DNA of 20,538 nt. Source: JAHFRG01 sp036522275 (GTDB taxonomy: Bacteria; Pseudomonadota; Gammaproteobacteria; Burkholderiales; JAHFRG01). The stretch lies in the NCBI GenBank assembly GCA_036522275.1, contig DATDGC010000076.1:1-20538 (forward strand). Direction: 5' to 3'. The notes beneath the pieces were generated by a model. It made no database searches and was not told the origin of the DNA. It was given only the letters and a program-made list of their open reading frames with translations. Positions 6,922 to 13,981 of the stretch are shown in pieces. The position numbers and the translations under genes are program-made. Position 1 is the first letter of the stretch. Every line of letters starts with the position of its first letter.

Positions 6922-7767
6922 ATGCTTTTTAAAGGATTGCAGCAAGCTCTTCATCCATACAAGGATTACAAGCTCAAAGATTTCAAAAAGGCTTGGGTGA
7001 GGAGGCTCAAACTACCTGCTTATAGGGGCACAGCCTATAGCTGCCCGGTCTGCGATGCCGAGCTAAAGTGCTTCAAGCCCATTTTCAAGTCTTTTTTGCG
7101 CAAGCTCAAGCAGTATGGTTTTGTGTACCCGGTGAGTTCCTTTGAGACCCTCAATCTTGCTGCGTATTCCTGCCCTTCATGCGATGCATCCGACCGTGAC
7201 AGGCTTTATGCCGTTTATCTGGAGCGGCGGTTCGAAGCTTTGGACAGGTCCAAGGTTTATAAATTTATTGATTTTGCTCCATCGTTACCGCTCTCATGCA
7301 AACTGAGGAAATACCCTTTTTTAAACTATCGCAGCGCCGACTTATACCGAAAAACAGCGGACGACCGTGTTGATATCACCGGCATGACAATCTATCCCGA
7401 TGCATCGGCGGATTTCTTTTTGTGTTCCCATATCCTCGAACATATAGCCGATGATCAAAAAGCGATGCGCGAACTTTACCGGATACTGAAGCCCGGAGGT
7501 TTCGGGATCATTATGGTCCCCATTATTACCGGCTTGAAGGACACGCATGAGGATCCGTCAATAACCACACCTGAACAGCGCTGGAAATACTTTGGTCAGG
7601 ACGATCATGTGAGGGAATACTCGCGAGAAGGGAAAAATGGTTTTGTCCCAAGACTGAGACATGCCGGATTCACCGTTTATTTGCACGGAGTCGAGTATTT
7701 TGGAATCGAGAAATTCAAGAAGCACGGAATCGCTGAGAATTCGGTCTTGTACGTGGTTGAAAAGTGA
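6922..7767 (+). CDS. Class I SAM-dependent methyltransferase with N-terminal Cys pairs
   Basis: A 281-residue protein. Two CPxC pairs near the N-terminus (C41/C44 and C84/C87) could form a zinc site. The core resembles class I methyltransferases in its second half: FFLCSHILEHIADDQKAMRELYRILKPGG is recognisable in the order HILEHI then RILKPGG. Motif I is degenerate, however: FIDFAPSLPLS stands where a glycine-rich loop is expected, so SAM binding is uncertain. Proteins like this occur in polysaccharide clusters; the substrate is unknown. ATG at 6922 has AGGAAG six bases upstream; an upstream GTG at 6886 is less likely. A 60-base sample (7261-7320) is 37% GC, well below the neighbouring msbA, which hints at transfer. 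It converges on the next gene with only three bases between stops. Confidence 0.8.
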   Translation: MLFKGLQQALHPYKDYKLKDFKKAWVRRLKLPAYRGTAYSCPVCDAELKCFKPIFKSFLRKLKQYGFVYPVSSFETLNLAAYSCPSCDASDRDRLYAVYLERRFEALDRSKVYKFIDFAPSLPLSCKLRKYPFLNYRSADLYRKTADDRVDITGMTIYPDASADFFLCSHILEHIADDQKAMRELYRILKPGGFGIIMVPIITGLKDTHEDPSITTPEQRWKYFGQDDHVREYSREGKNGFVPRLRHAGFTVYLHGVEYFGIEKFKKHGIAENSVLYVVEK

Positions 7768-7770
7768 ACT

Positions 7771-8643
7771 TCAACTCGGGCGCAGAACAGCAAGCATGTC
7801 CTGACCTTTGCCGAGCTGCCGCGCGGGAAAGTTCAACAATTCCGCGACGACTTTTGCTGTACGGTAAAGGGCCAGCGCAACGTCGCCTTTCTCATAAAAA
7901 CGCACGTTACGGGTCTCCACGGCTTCAAGCGTAAAGCCCGCACGCGCTGCGAGCAGGCGCAAGGAGTGCGGATTGAAAAAGCTCACATGCCCGCCGTGAT
8001 GATTGATCTGAAAATACTGCCAGCGCGATTTCATGAATGCTGCTGTCCAGCTATCGGTGTTACCGGTGCCTATCATCAGAACGCCGCCCGGGCGCATGAT
8101 GCGATGGCATTCATTGAGAAGCGTAATGGGGTCTTTGATGTGCTCGATGACTTCAAACAGCGTCACGGCATCAAAGTGTTCTGCGGGAAAACGTGTCTCC
8201 TGCAGAGTGCCGATATGCACCCTGAGCCCGGATTGAATCGCGCTTTGCGCCGCTTTTGCCGCCGGCTCAACGCCTTGTGTGCGAAAACCGAGCGCCGCGG
8301 CGGTGGAGAGAAAGGCGCCGCTTGAACAGCCGACATCGAGCAGGCTGATTTCTTGTGCCGGTTTTTCCAGCAGCCGCGAGATTTTGCCAAGCCGCTTGCG
8401 ATTTTGCCGTGAACGCCGCTCGCCCGAATCCACAGTGGGCAAAGTGCCGCGGGGGTCATCGAAACACAGCATCGATTGCCGGTAGCGTTCCTCGCTACAC
8501 TGGCTGACGAGTTGGCCGCATTCTGGGCAACGCAGCAAAGGGCCTTCCGGAAGAAGAATGTCGGTAATTTGGAGCCTGCTTTGGCATCCGATGGGACAGG
8601 CTTCGATGTATCCGGACGCGGACTTAAACTCTGGCGGCAGCAT
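7771..8643 (-). CDS. Class I SAM-dependent methyltransferase with zinc ribbon
   Basis: 290 residues. An N-terminal cysteine cluster (C16, C20, C39, C42; CPIGC and CPECG) suggests a zinc ribbon. The methyltransferase core has a canonical motif I, LLDVGCSSGAF (101-111), then FDAVTLFEVIEHIKDP and HRIMRPGGVLMIGT. This is the domain layout of methyltransferases that modify sugars in LPS or capsule clusters; the acceptor is not known. It is the last gene of the minus-strand cluster. The ATG at 8643 has no clear ribosome site. It lies within a short upstream frame (8624-8707) that is a remnant of a heptosyltransferase C-terminus, and overlaps its stop, so translation was probably coupled originally. 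Confidence 0.85.
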   Translation of the reverse strand: MLPPEFKSASGYIEACPIGCQSRLQITDILLPEGPLLRCPECGQLVSQCSEERYRQSMLCFDDPRGTLPTVDSGERRSRQNRKRLGKISRLLEKPAQEISLLDVGCSSGAFLSTAAALGFRTQGVEPAAKAAQSAIQSGLRVHIGTLQETRFPAEHFDAVTLFEVIEHIKDPITLLNECHRIMRPGGVLMIGTGNTDSWTAAFMKSRWQYFQINHHGGHVSFFNPHSLRLLAARAGFTLEAVETRNVRFYEKGDVALALYRTAKVVAELLNFPARQLGKGQDMLAVLRPS

Positions 8644-8707
8644 ATTTGTTGAGCAGCGATTCCGCAGCGGTCATGATTTTACGCGAACGATAGTCTTGTA
8701 CCGTTCC
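8624..8707 (-). pseudogene. Remnant of a heptosyltransferase (GT9) 3' end
   Basis: This minus-strand frame encodes GTVQDYRSRKIMTAAESLL followed by NKYAAARV and a stop. It aligns with the C-terminus of the intact GT9 gene upstream in the cluster (CLQDLPASKIIAAAESLLRK): Q, D, K, I, A, A, E, S, L, L and K coincide without gaps. No further homology can continue, because a stop (8708-8710) and then the fkbM gene precede it. It is too short to be functional. The best reading is the tail of a second GT9 gene whose body was lost when fkbM arrived. Confidence 0.65.
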
Positions 8708-8721
8708 TCATAACTCTACGG

Positions 8722-9486
8722 TCAGGCTTTGTTAGACGCGTACATGAAGCCCCCATTTGATTCTTTCTTCTGGAAATCAATTTTGAATCCTGCTGCGTCA
8801 ATCAATCTGCCAATTTCGTCATGCGTTTGTTGCTGTTCGAACAAATGGTATTCCATCGTTAAGTGCCCGACGTTCTCCCAAGCTCTCCGATCCTTCAATA
8901 TGGACCATTCGGCCCCCTCGCAGTCAAGCTTGACCAAGTCCACCTTGCCGCCAATCCTTTTGACAGCTTCTGAAAAAGCGACCTGTGGGATTACGCCTTC
9001 ATTGTCGAGAACTGACCTCGTTAGGACCGACTCGGAACCATGGATGAGATTTATCGTTCCGTTTTTTTCACCAACCGCTTCAAAGAAAACACGCGCTTTC
9101 GCCAATGATGCCTGGTGGTTTAAGAAAGGGACAAGCTGTGCGTTGGGTTCATAGGAATGAATGACAGAGTTTGGGAAACGGATTCTGGCATAAAGGGCGA
9201 AAAAACCAACGTTAGCTCCGACATCCAGGATTGAGACGTAATCGCTCGCTGCATTCCTTAACCCGTACACGTCATCCAGGAATATATCAACGAAAGAAAA
9301 CTTGATTCCTTTTTCTTCGGGAAATAATAACCGAACCCGCGTGCCTTTCATTAAGATAGACTCCGGCGTCCTGAAACTAGGACTTCTTAGAAAAGAAAAG
9401 CCGAGCTCTTTTGCCCTGGCGCGTCTCACAAGACCTCTTCTGATCGTGTTAGTGTTCTTCAAAAACATATGTTGGTCTTGCTTCAT
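8722..9486 (-). CDS. FkbM family methyltransferase
   Basis: About 254 residues with the FkbM methyltransferase pattern: SAM-binding motif ILDVGANVGFFALYAR, then IHSYEPNAQLVPFL, a mid segment VDLVKLDCEGAEWSIL (the diagnostic DxEGAE), and HLTMEYHLFE near the end. Family members O-methylate sugars or other hydroxyls and are common in surface polysaccharide clusters. I use the ATG at 9486; a TTG at 9531 would add 15 residues, and none of the starts has a convincing ribosome site. The gene is AT-rich compared with its neighbours (38% GC in 8761-8820 against 67% in 9841-9900). It is followed by a GT9 remnant, so it appears to be a recent replacement in the operon. Confidence 0.88.
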   Translation of the reverse strand: MKQDQHMFLKNTNTIRRGLVRRARAKELGFSFLRSPSFRTPESILMKGTRVRLLFPEEKGIKFSFVDIFLDDVYGLRNAASDYVSILDVGANVGFFALYARIRFPNSVIHSYEPNAQLVPFLNHQASLAKARVFFEAVGEKNGTINLIHGSESVLTRSVLDNEGVIPQVAFSEAVKRIGGKVDLVKLDCEGAEWSILKDRRAWENVGHLTMEYHLFEQQQTHDEIGRLIDAAGFKIDFQKKESNGGFMYASNKA

Positions 9487-9565
9487 GGGGTCGTTGCCAT
9501 GCTGATGAAATCTGACGCTGTCTGTTGGCAAATGCTAGCTGTCACGATGCGACTCTGGCATGGAA

Positions 9566-10654
9566 TCATGTAGAATGTTTGCGGAGCAATGATTCCGCTG
9601 CGGCGATAATCTTGCTTGCCGGCAAATCTTGCAGGCAATCGCTGAAGCTCTCGATATGCCTGTCGCATCCTTCCGCCATGCAGGGCACACAAGCGCCTTT
9701 GCCTTGGAGCAGAATCACATTGCCTACACTCTGGCTGCCGAGGCGCTTCCAGGGGTTATGTTCTCCGTTGTGATTTTTGGGCCAAGGTCCCCATTTCACG
9801 GGATTGGAAGGACCGTAAAGCGCGACCGTGGGCACGCCCAACGCGGCGGCGATGTGGGTGACAGCGGTATCAGGACCGACATAAATCGCCGCGCGGCTCA
9901 GCAGACAAGCCGTTTGCTGCAGATTCAATCGGCCTGCCAGATTCAGCGTGTTTCGGGGCAGCAGCGGCATGATTTTTTCGATATATCCCAGCTCTTCGGC
10001 CTCGCTGCTGCCTGTGAGCACAACCCGCAGCCCGTGATCGGCAAGCCAGTGAGCGAGTTCGCCCCAGCCTTGAGCGTGCCACATCTTGTAGTTGAACTTC
10101 GGGTAAAGATGCAAAACAGCCAAGCGCTGATTCGGCGCCTGGCGTGATAATAGCTTATCGAGAGATGCCGCGGTTGCATCGCTCCACGATACGACTATTT
10201 CATATCTTTTCGGCACGATCAGAAGCTCGGCAAGTTTGAGATTCATCAACGCGGTATGAGTGTTGAGGTTGTCGAAAAACGCCCACTGCGAGAGCAGGAT
10301 TTTTTTCCAGCGGTGTTTGGGATCGTCGAGCAGCAGGCCGATGCGTTTTTTTCCAAAGAGCCAGGCATAGAGCGTCTGGCGGTCGCCGGGGAGGCAGGAG
10401 ACGGCGAGGTCGTAGCGACGCAGCAATCCGGCAATGAGTTTGAAATGGCGCCACAAACCGGGACGCTCGGCGATGGTGATGACGGAATGGAGATCAGGAT
10501 TGGCGGTGATGACGCTTTCGGTGCCCGTAAATACCAGCGCCTCGATCTGCGCCTGCGGCCAGGCCTGCTTCAAGGAACGAATCAACGGCGTGGCAAGAAG
10601 TACATCGCCGATACGGCGCGTGACAATCACCAGTACGCGTTGCGGCGTTTTCAT
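9566..10654 (-). CDS. Glycosyltransferase family 9 (heptosyltransferase, RfaF/WaaF-like)
   Basis: 362 residues with both Rossmann halves of GT9. The N-terminal motif RVLVIVTRRIGDVLLATPLI (6-25) is the acceptor-side signature. The C-terminal half has YVGPDTAVTHIAAALGVP and VALYGPSNPVKWGPWP, the ADP-heptose-binding region. The tail has the conserved cysteines GACVPC...GCDRH...DCL. Family role: transfers heptose (or a related sugar) from ADP-heptose to the LPS inner core at the cytosolic face. The start codon overlaps the upstream GT2 stop as ATGA. This is a heptosyltransferase-like enzyme but which position it glycosylates cannot be told. Confidence 0.9.
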   Translation of the reverse strand: MKTPQRVLVIVTRRIGDVLLATPLIRSLKQAWPQAQIEALVFTGTESVITANPDLHSVITIAERPGLWRHFKLIAGLLRRYDLAVSCLPGDRQTLYAWLFGKKRIGLLLDDPKHRWKKILLSQWAFFDNLNTHTALMNLKLAELLIVPKRYEIVVSWSDATAASLDKLLSRQAPNQRLAVLHLYPKFNYKMWHAQGWGELAHWLADHGLRVVLTGSSEAEELGYIEKIMPLLPRNTLNLAGRLNLQQTACLLSRAAIYVGPDTAVTHIAAALGVPTVALYGPSNPVKWGPWPKNHNGEHNPWKRLGSQSVGNVILLQGKGACVPCMAEGCDRHIESFSDCLQDLPASKIIAAAESLLRKHST

Positions 10655-11463
10655 AAATACTGTTCGACCCCAAGAATGGCGCGGGTGCGCTCGGAATGCA
10701 GCACTTCATCCAGCCGCCGCTGATTTTCGGCAAATCGGCTGCGGTCGTTTTCGCTATGCCACAGATGTAGCACGGGCGCGGCAAAGCGTGCGCTTTTATG
10801 TTTGATTCCGGCGCGCAGCAGACGAACCACCAAGTCTGAATCTTCCAAGCCCCAGCCCGAATATGTTTCATCCAGGCCGTTTACCATCAACAGGTCTTTG
10901 CGCCAGGCGGCAAGATTGCAGGTTTTCACGCCCTGCCAGCGGTTCATGGCAAATTTGCGCACCGCTGAAAAATCGGGGACAGAGAGCAGGGGCAGGATGC
11001 GATTGATATCGCCGCGCGTCCAGACGCCAAACCATTTATCGAGATTCCATAGGTGAACGGGCAATTTGTTTTGCAGAGCTGACCGGGTGAATGCATCGCT
11101 CAGCAAAACGCGGTTTCCCGCGACAAACCATCCTGACTCTGCAAGTATGCGGTGCCGAGACACAAAATACGGCACGGGGATGCAGTCGCCGTCGGTGAAG
11201 ATAATGTACTCGGCTTGCGTGCTCGCCAACGCGCGGTTGCGGATCGCCGCGGCGCGGAAACCCCGGTCTTCCTGCCAGACATGGTGGATAGCGAAATCGG
11301 CGCGAGCTTGACAAGCGCGCACGATTTGAGCTGTTTCCCCGGTGGAGCCGTCGTCCGCGACGTAAAGTACAAAGTCGCGGTCGTTTTGAGCCAGGTAGCC
11401 TTCCAGCACCGCAGACAGGGCGTCGGCGCGGTTGTAGGTCGTGGCAATGACGGCAATACGCAT
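10651..11463 (-). CDS. Family 2 glycosyltransferase with GT7-like C-terminal motif
   Basis: 270 residues, GT-A fold. The N-terminus MRIAVIATTYNRADAL, the DDGS site (37-40), and the metal-binding DGD (91-93, in FTDGDCIP) are typical of GT2. The segment GLDETYSGWGLEDSDLVVRL near residue 200 matches the Glyco_transf_7C/galactosyltransferase C-terminal motif. It probably adds a sugar to the LPS core or O-unit; donor and acceptor are unknown. The ATG is only seven bases downstream of repeat copy C, with TTAATTAAA between and no Shine-Dalgarno sequence, so initiation may depend on coupling or on sequence in the repeat. The stop overlaps the GT9 start (ATGA). Confidence 0.88.
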   Translation of the reverse strand: MRIAVIATTYNRADALSAVLEGYLAQNDRDFVLYVADDGSTGETAQIVRACQARADFAIHHVWQEDRGFRAAAIRNRALASTQAEYIIFTDGDCIPVPYFVSRHRILAESGWFVAGNRVLLSDAFTRSALQNKLPVHLWNLDKWFGVWTRGDINRILPLLSVPDFSAVRKFAMNRWQGVKTCNLAAWRKDLLMVNGLDETYSGWGLEDSDLVVRLLRAGIKHKSARFAAPVLHLWHSENDRSRFAENQRRLDEVLHSERTRAILGVEQYL

Positions 11464-11470
11464 TTTAATT

Positions 11471-11500
11471 AACCGCAGATGAACGCCGATAAACGCAGAT
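11471..11500 (-). repeat. 30-bp triple-unit repeat, copy C
   Basis: On the minus strand: ATCTGCGTTT, ATCGGCGTTC, ATCTGCGGTT. Its last plus-strand base (11500) is the final base of the TAA stop of the GxxExxY gene, and its other end is seven bases from the ATG of the downstream GT2 gene. Confidence 0.9.
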
Positions 11501-11889
11501 TAGAAATCAAGAACAATACGTTTTATTTCTGCCCTTGGTTTTCCGAAGTTGACCAACAAACAAACTGTTAAGCCAGTGGCTTTGAGGTAATTCAAGCATT
11601 GTGCAGAGTGGATTTCATCCAGTGCTTTAACTGCCTTGAGTTCCACGATTACACTTTCATCCACCAATAGATCAGCAGCAAACTCCCCAACCACAACCTG
11701 ATCATACCGGACTTTGATCCCGTACTGCTGCTCAACGCTAAGCCCTGCCCGGCGGAGCTCGATGACCAAAGCGTTTTCATACACTTTCTCAACGAAACCG
11801 GAACCAAGTTTATTGCTGACCGCATAGGCGCACCGTATGATTACTCCTGTTACTTCATCTAATCTTGATCGGCGTGTATCGGCGTCCAT
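11500..11889 (-). CDS. GxxExxY protein (PD-(D/E)XK nuclease-like)
   Basis: 129 residues. The name motif is G31-F-V-E34-K-V-Y37. Downstream D73, E83-L-K85 and Q97-x3-Y101 fit the D...ExK...QxxxY pattern of PD-(D/E)XK nucleases (Pfam PDDEXK_3), so a metal-dependent nuclease fold is likely, although no activity is established for the family. The ATG at 11889 lies inside repeat D1, so the first residues (MDADTRRSR) are encoded by the repeat; TAA overlaps the other repeat. It stands alone between two glycosyltransferase genes and has no role in LPS that I can see. Its tight fit between inverted repeats suggests a cassette gene, perhaps one that acts on the repeat DNA. Confidence 0.88.
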   Translation of the reverse strand: MDADTRRSRLDEVTGVIIRCAYAVSNKLGSGFVEKVYENALVIELRRAGLSVEQQYGIKVRYDQVVVGEFAADLLVDESVIVELKAVKALDEIHSAQCLNYLKATGLTVCLLVNFGKPRAEIKRIVLDF

Positions 11890-11897
11890 CGGCGGTT
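11868..11897 (+). repeat. 30-bp triple-unit repeat, copy D1
   Basis: ATCGGCGTGT, ATCGGCGTCC, ATCGGCGGTT on the plus strand. Contains the start codon (11887-11889) and first codons of the GxxExxY gene on the opposite strand. Inverted relative to copy C. Confidence 0.9.
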
Positions 11898-11904
11898 AAT
11901 CTTG

Positions 11905-11934
11905 ATCGGCGTTTATCTGCGTCCATCGGCGGTT
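11905..11934 (+). repeat. 30-bp triple-unit repeat, copy D2
   Basis: ATCGGCGTTT, ATCTGCGTCC, ATCGGCGGTT on the plus strand. It lies 37 bp after D1 in direct repetition, separated by the AT-rich linker AATCTTG. Confidence 0.9.
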
Positions 11935-11944
11935 TAATTTGTTA

Positions 11945-11974
11945 ACCGGCGTATATCTGCGTCCATCGGCGGTT
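11945..11974 (+). repeat. 30-bp triple-unit repeat, copy D3
   Basis: ACCGGCGTAT, ATCTGCGTCC, ATCGGCGGTT on the plus strand; the first unit has one change. It starts 40 bp after D2. Its final TT (11973-11974) forms part of the TAA stop of the WaaE-like gene on the opposite strand. Confidence 0.88.
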
Positions 11975-12725
11975 ACTGTTTTTGTTTTTCAGCGAGCAGC
12001 ATTGCCTTGAGATAGCGGTAATACGCGCCTTCGGCGTTGGATACCGCCAGCATGAAACCTTCCCTGCCATCGAGAAAGCCGGCGTGCAGGAAATAAGTCC
12101 GGATGAACGTCCACAGTCCATGGCCGACGGCACTCGCAAGCGTAGCTTTACGTCCTCGCTGCAGCAGCATGACAGCACCGGCGCTGGAATAGCCGTTGAG
12201 CTTTTGCAGAACTTGCTCCAGATCGCGGAACGATTCATGCAACAGCGGCTGCTTGAGCGTTGCGGTTTTGCCCTCGACGATGAGGCGTTCGTGCACCAGA
12301 TCATCGCTGAAGCGGGCATGGCCGCGCTTGAAAAGCCTTGTCACATAATCCGGCCACCAGCCAGAATGGCGCATTATCCGGCCGCAGTAGCTGGATGAGC
12401 GCGGGACGCGGAAAGCCACAGCCCCTACCGGATTGGCAATGGCCGATTGAATTTCGCTGCGCAATTCGGATGACACGCGCTCATCTGCATCCAGCGACAG
12501 CACCCAGTCGCCGGTTGCCAGAGCCAGCGCGCGGTTTTTCTGCGGTCCAAAACCCGGCCAGTCCATGACCAGGGCTTTTGCCCCCATTTCTTTGCAAATT
12601 GCAACCGTGTTGTCGTTGCTGCCGGAGTCCACCACGATGATTTCATCCGCCCACGACGCCGATTCCAGACAGCCACGCATATTCTGTTCTTCGTTCTTGG
12701 TGATGATGATGACTGAAAGGCTCAT
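11973..12725 (-). CDS. Family 2 glycosyltransferase, WaaE/KdtX-like
   Basis: About 250 residues. SLSVIIITKNEEQNMRGCL at the start, WADEIIVVDSGSNDNT, PGFGPQKNRALALATGDW, the metal-binding LDADERVS, and ARFSDDLVHERL are all typical of the WaaE/KdtX group, which adds a beta-1,4-linked glucose to inner-core heptose. That assignment is by family resemblance; the linkage is not shown by sequence. The ATG at 12725 is preferred because upstream in-frame starts (to 12788) would overlap the ligase gene and add a non-conserved extension. The stop TAA is shared with the edge of repeat D3; protein length is nevertheless normal, so the cassette did not obviously truncate it. Confidence 0.88.
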   Translation of the reverse strand: MSLSVIIITKNEEQNMRGCLESASWADEIIVVDSGSNDNTVAICKEMGAKALVMDWPGFGPQKNRALALATGDWVLSLDADERVSSELRSEIQSAIANPVGAVAFRVPRSSSYCGRIMRHSGWWPDYVTRLFKRGHARFSDDLVHERLIVEGKTATLKQPLLHESFRDLEQVLQKLNGYSSAGAVMLLQRGRKATLASAVGHGLWTFIRTYFLHAGFLDGREGFMLAVSNAEGAYYRYLKAMLLAEKQKQ

Positions 12726-12739
12726 GTCGGGATGCCGCT

Positions 12740-13975
12740 CTATTGCGAATTCGATCTTAATCCAGCGTAGAGCAGCCCGCTCATCCACCCATAAAGCAGG
12801 CCTTCGGTATGGTCCAGAAGCAGGGAGTTGAACAGGCTACCGGTCATTATGGCAAGTATCAAGGCATGCGCGAGACTGCGCTCCAATGCGGAGGGTAGCA
12901 TCTTTGCTAAGCGCCACTGACGGTAGAATAGATAAAGCAGCAATGTAAGACCAAATAACCCAGTTTGTGTTGCGATTAAAAGATACTCGTTGTGTGGGTT
13001 TGCGGGAACCAACATGTCGGTGCCTTTGACTTTTTCAGCATAAGCCTTGGGGAATCCGCCGGTGCCGACACCGAAGACAGGGTGATCACGGATGATCTCG
13101 AGGCTGTTTTTATACCATTCCATGCGCAAGCCAACCGAGTCGCCAACGGCCGCTAATTGATCGGGACGCCATTGGGAAAACTCATTCGCCGCTTTTGTGA
13201 TTCGCGAGTGAAAAGTATCCGAACCTAAATAAGCTCCGGCAAAAAGCAGGCTGCCAAGCATTGCAGCAAGAGCCAATCCTTTCCATTTCCACATGTCGTA
13301 GAAGAAATATGCCAGCAGCAGTGCCAGAATCAGGTAACCGGTGCGCCCCTGGACCATGAACAGAACGTTAAAAACGGCGAGCGCGGAGAGAACACCCCAA
13401 ACTACGCGGATGCCGGTTGCGGATGCATGTCGTGCCATTTGTGCGAACAGAAACGCGGCAATCGCCATCAGGATATTATGAGTGATAGAGAGCTTGAAGG
13501 TGACCGGATTCATGGGACCGGTCAGGCCGGGCGATTTGCTCGGAAAAAAGAAATATTCGGGCAGCAGGCCTATGCCTATCGCATAAGAAAACAGCAGGGT
13601 CAGGACCAATGCTAGGACAAATGCCAGCAATCCACGGCGCCGTATCCTTTCGTCCTGAAAGCAGGGTATCAGCAGGGCGATGAGCAGCAGTTCTTTGTAC
13701 TTGCCCAAGTAACGCAACCCGTCTCCGGGATTGCGGTCACCGTACAACAGACCGGCAATAAGCAACGCGAACAGGGCTAACGCCAGCCACACCACGGGGT
13801 TGCCTCTAATTAGCCGCCACTTCTCGTGGTAGCCGGCACCGATGAGCCAGCATGCCAGCAACAGCCCCAGCAAAATACTGTCCAGCGCGGTGGAAACAGG
13901 AATAGTAAAGCCAAGCGCAATAGCAACCCATTTGGTCAATTTGTCGGCCTTGCTGCTAATAATCCGGTATTCCAT
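12740..13975 (-). CDS. O-antigen ligase family protein (WaaL-like)
   Basis: 411 residues with about 11-12 membrane helices and one large periplasmic loop (about 251-325). Within it and at its borders are R211 in QGRTGY and H328 in NPHNEYLLIATQTG, positions equivalent to the arginine and histidine known to be important in WaaL, and DHPVFGVGTGGFPKAY, the Wzy_C pattern. WaaL joins undecaprenyl-linked O-antigen to lipid A-core on the periplasmic side. A Wzy polymerase has a similar fold, so ligase versus polymerase is not certain; genes for core synthesis alongside favour ligase. The ATG is six bases after the upstream methyltransferase stop, so the genes are cotranscribed. Confidence 0.85.
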   Translation of the reverse strand: MEYRIISSKADKLTKWVAIALGFTIPVSTALDSILLGLLLACWLIGAGYHEKWRLIRGNPVVWLALALFALLIAGLLYGDRNPGDGLRYLGKYKELLLIALLIPCFQDERIRRRGLLAFVLALVLTLLFSYAIGIGLLPEYFFFPSKSPGLTGPMNPVTFKLSITHNILMAIAAFLFAQMARHASATGIRVVWGVLSALAVFNVLFMVQGRTGYLILALLLAYFFYDMWKWKGLALAAMLGSLLFAGAYLGSDTFHSRITKAANEFSQWRPDQLAAVGDSVGLRMEWYKNSLEIIRDHPVFGVGTGGFPKAYAEKVKGTDMLVPANPHNEYLLIATQTGLFGLTLLLYLFYRQWRLAKMLPSALERSLAHALILAIMTGSLFNSLLLDHTEGLLYGWMSGLLYAGLRSNSQ

Positions 13976-13981
13976 CTGGTT

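Larger units (their letters stand above)
11471..11974 (-). mobile_element. GxxExxY cassette bounded by inverted triple-unit repeats
   Basis: Repeat copy C (minus orientation) at one edge and copies D1-D3 (plus orientation) at the other give outward-facing AACCGC/GCGGTT ends around a single GxxExxY gene. The stop codon of that gene shares its last base with copy C, and its start codon lies inside D1. The cassette sits between two genes of the LPS operon, and its outer edge supplies the first bases of the stop of the WaaE-like gene. No target-site duplication is seen, and there is no transposase, so mobility is inferred. Confidence 0.5.

Noticed and set aside
11868..11974. CRISPR-like array of short repeats
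   Set aside because: The 30-bp repeats are internally periodic (10 nt), with 7-10-bp linkers instead of 25-40-bp spacers, and they occur in both orientations around a gene; no cas genes are present.
11464..11980. Target-site duplication around the GxxExxY cassette
   Set aside because: The bases outside the AACC and GGTT ends (TTTTAATT against ACTGTTTT) do not repeat, so no duplication can be claimed.
12726..12788. Upstream start of the WaaE-like gene (21 extra residues)
   Set aside because: It would overlap the ligase gene by about 49 bp, and the extension precedes the conserved GT2 opening SLSVIIITKNEE.
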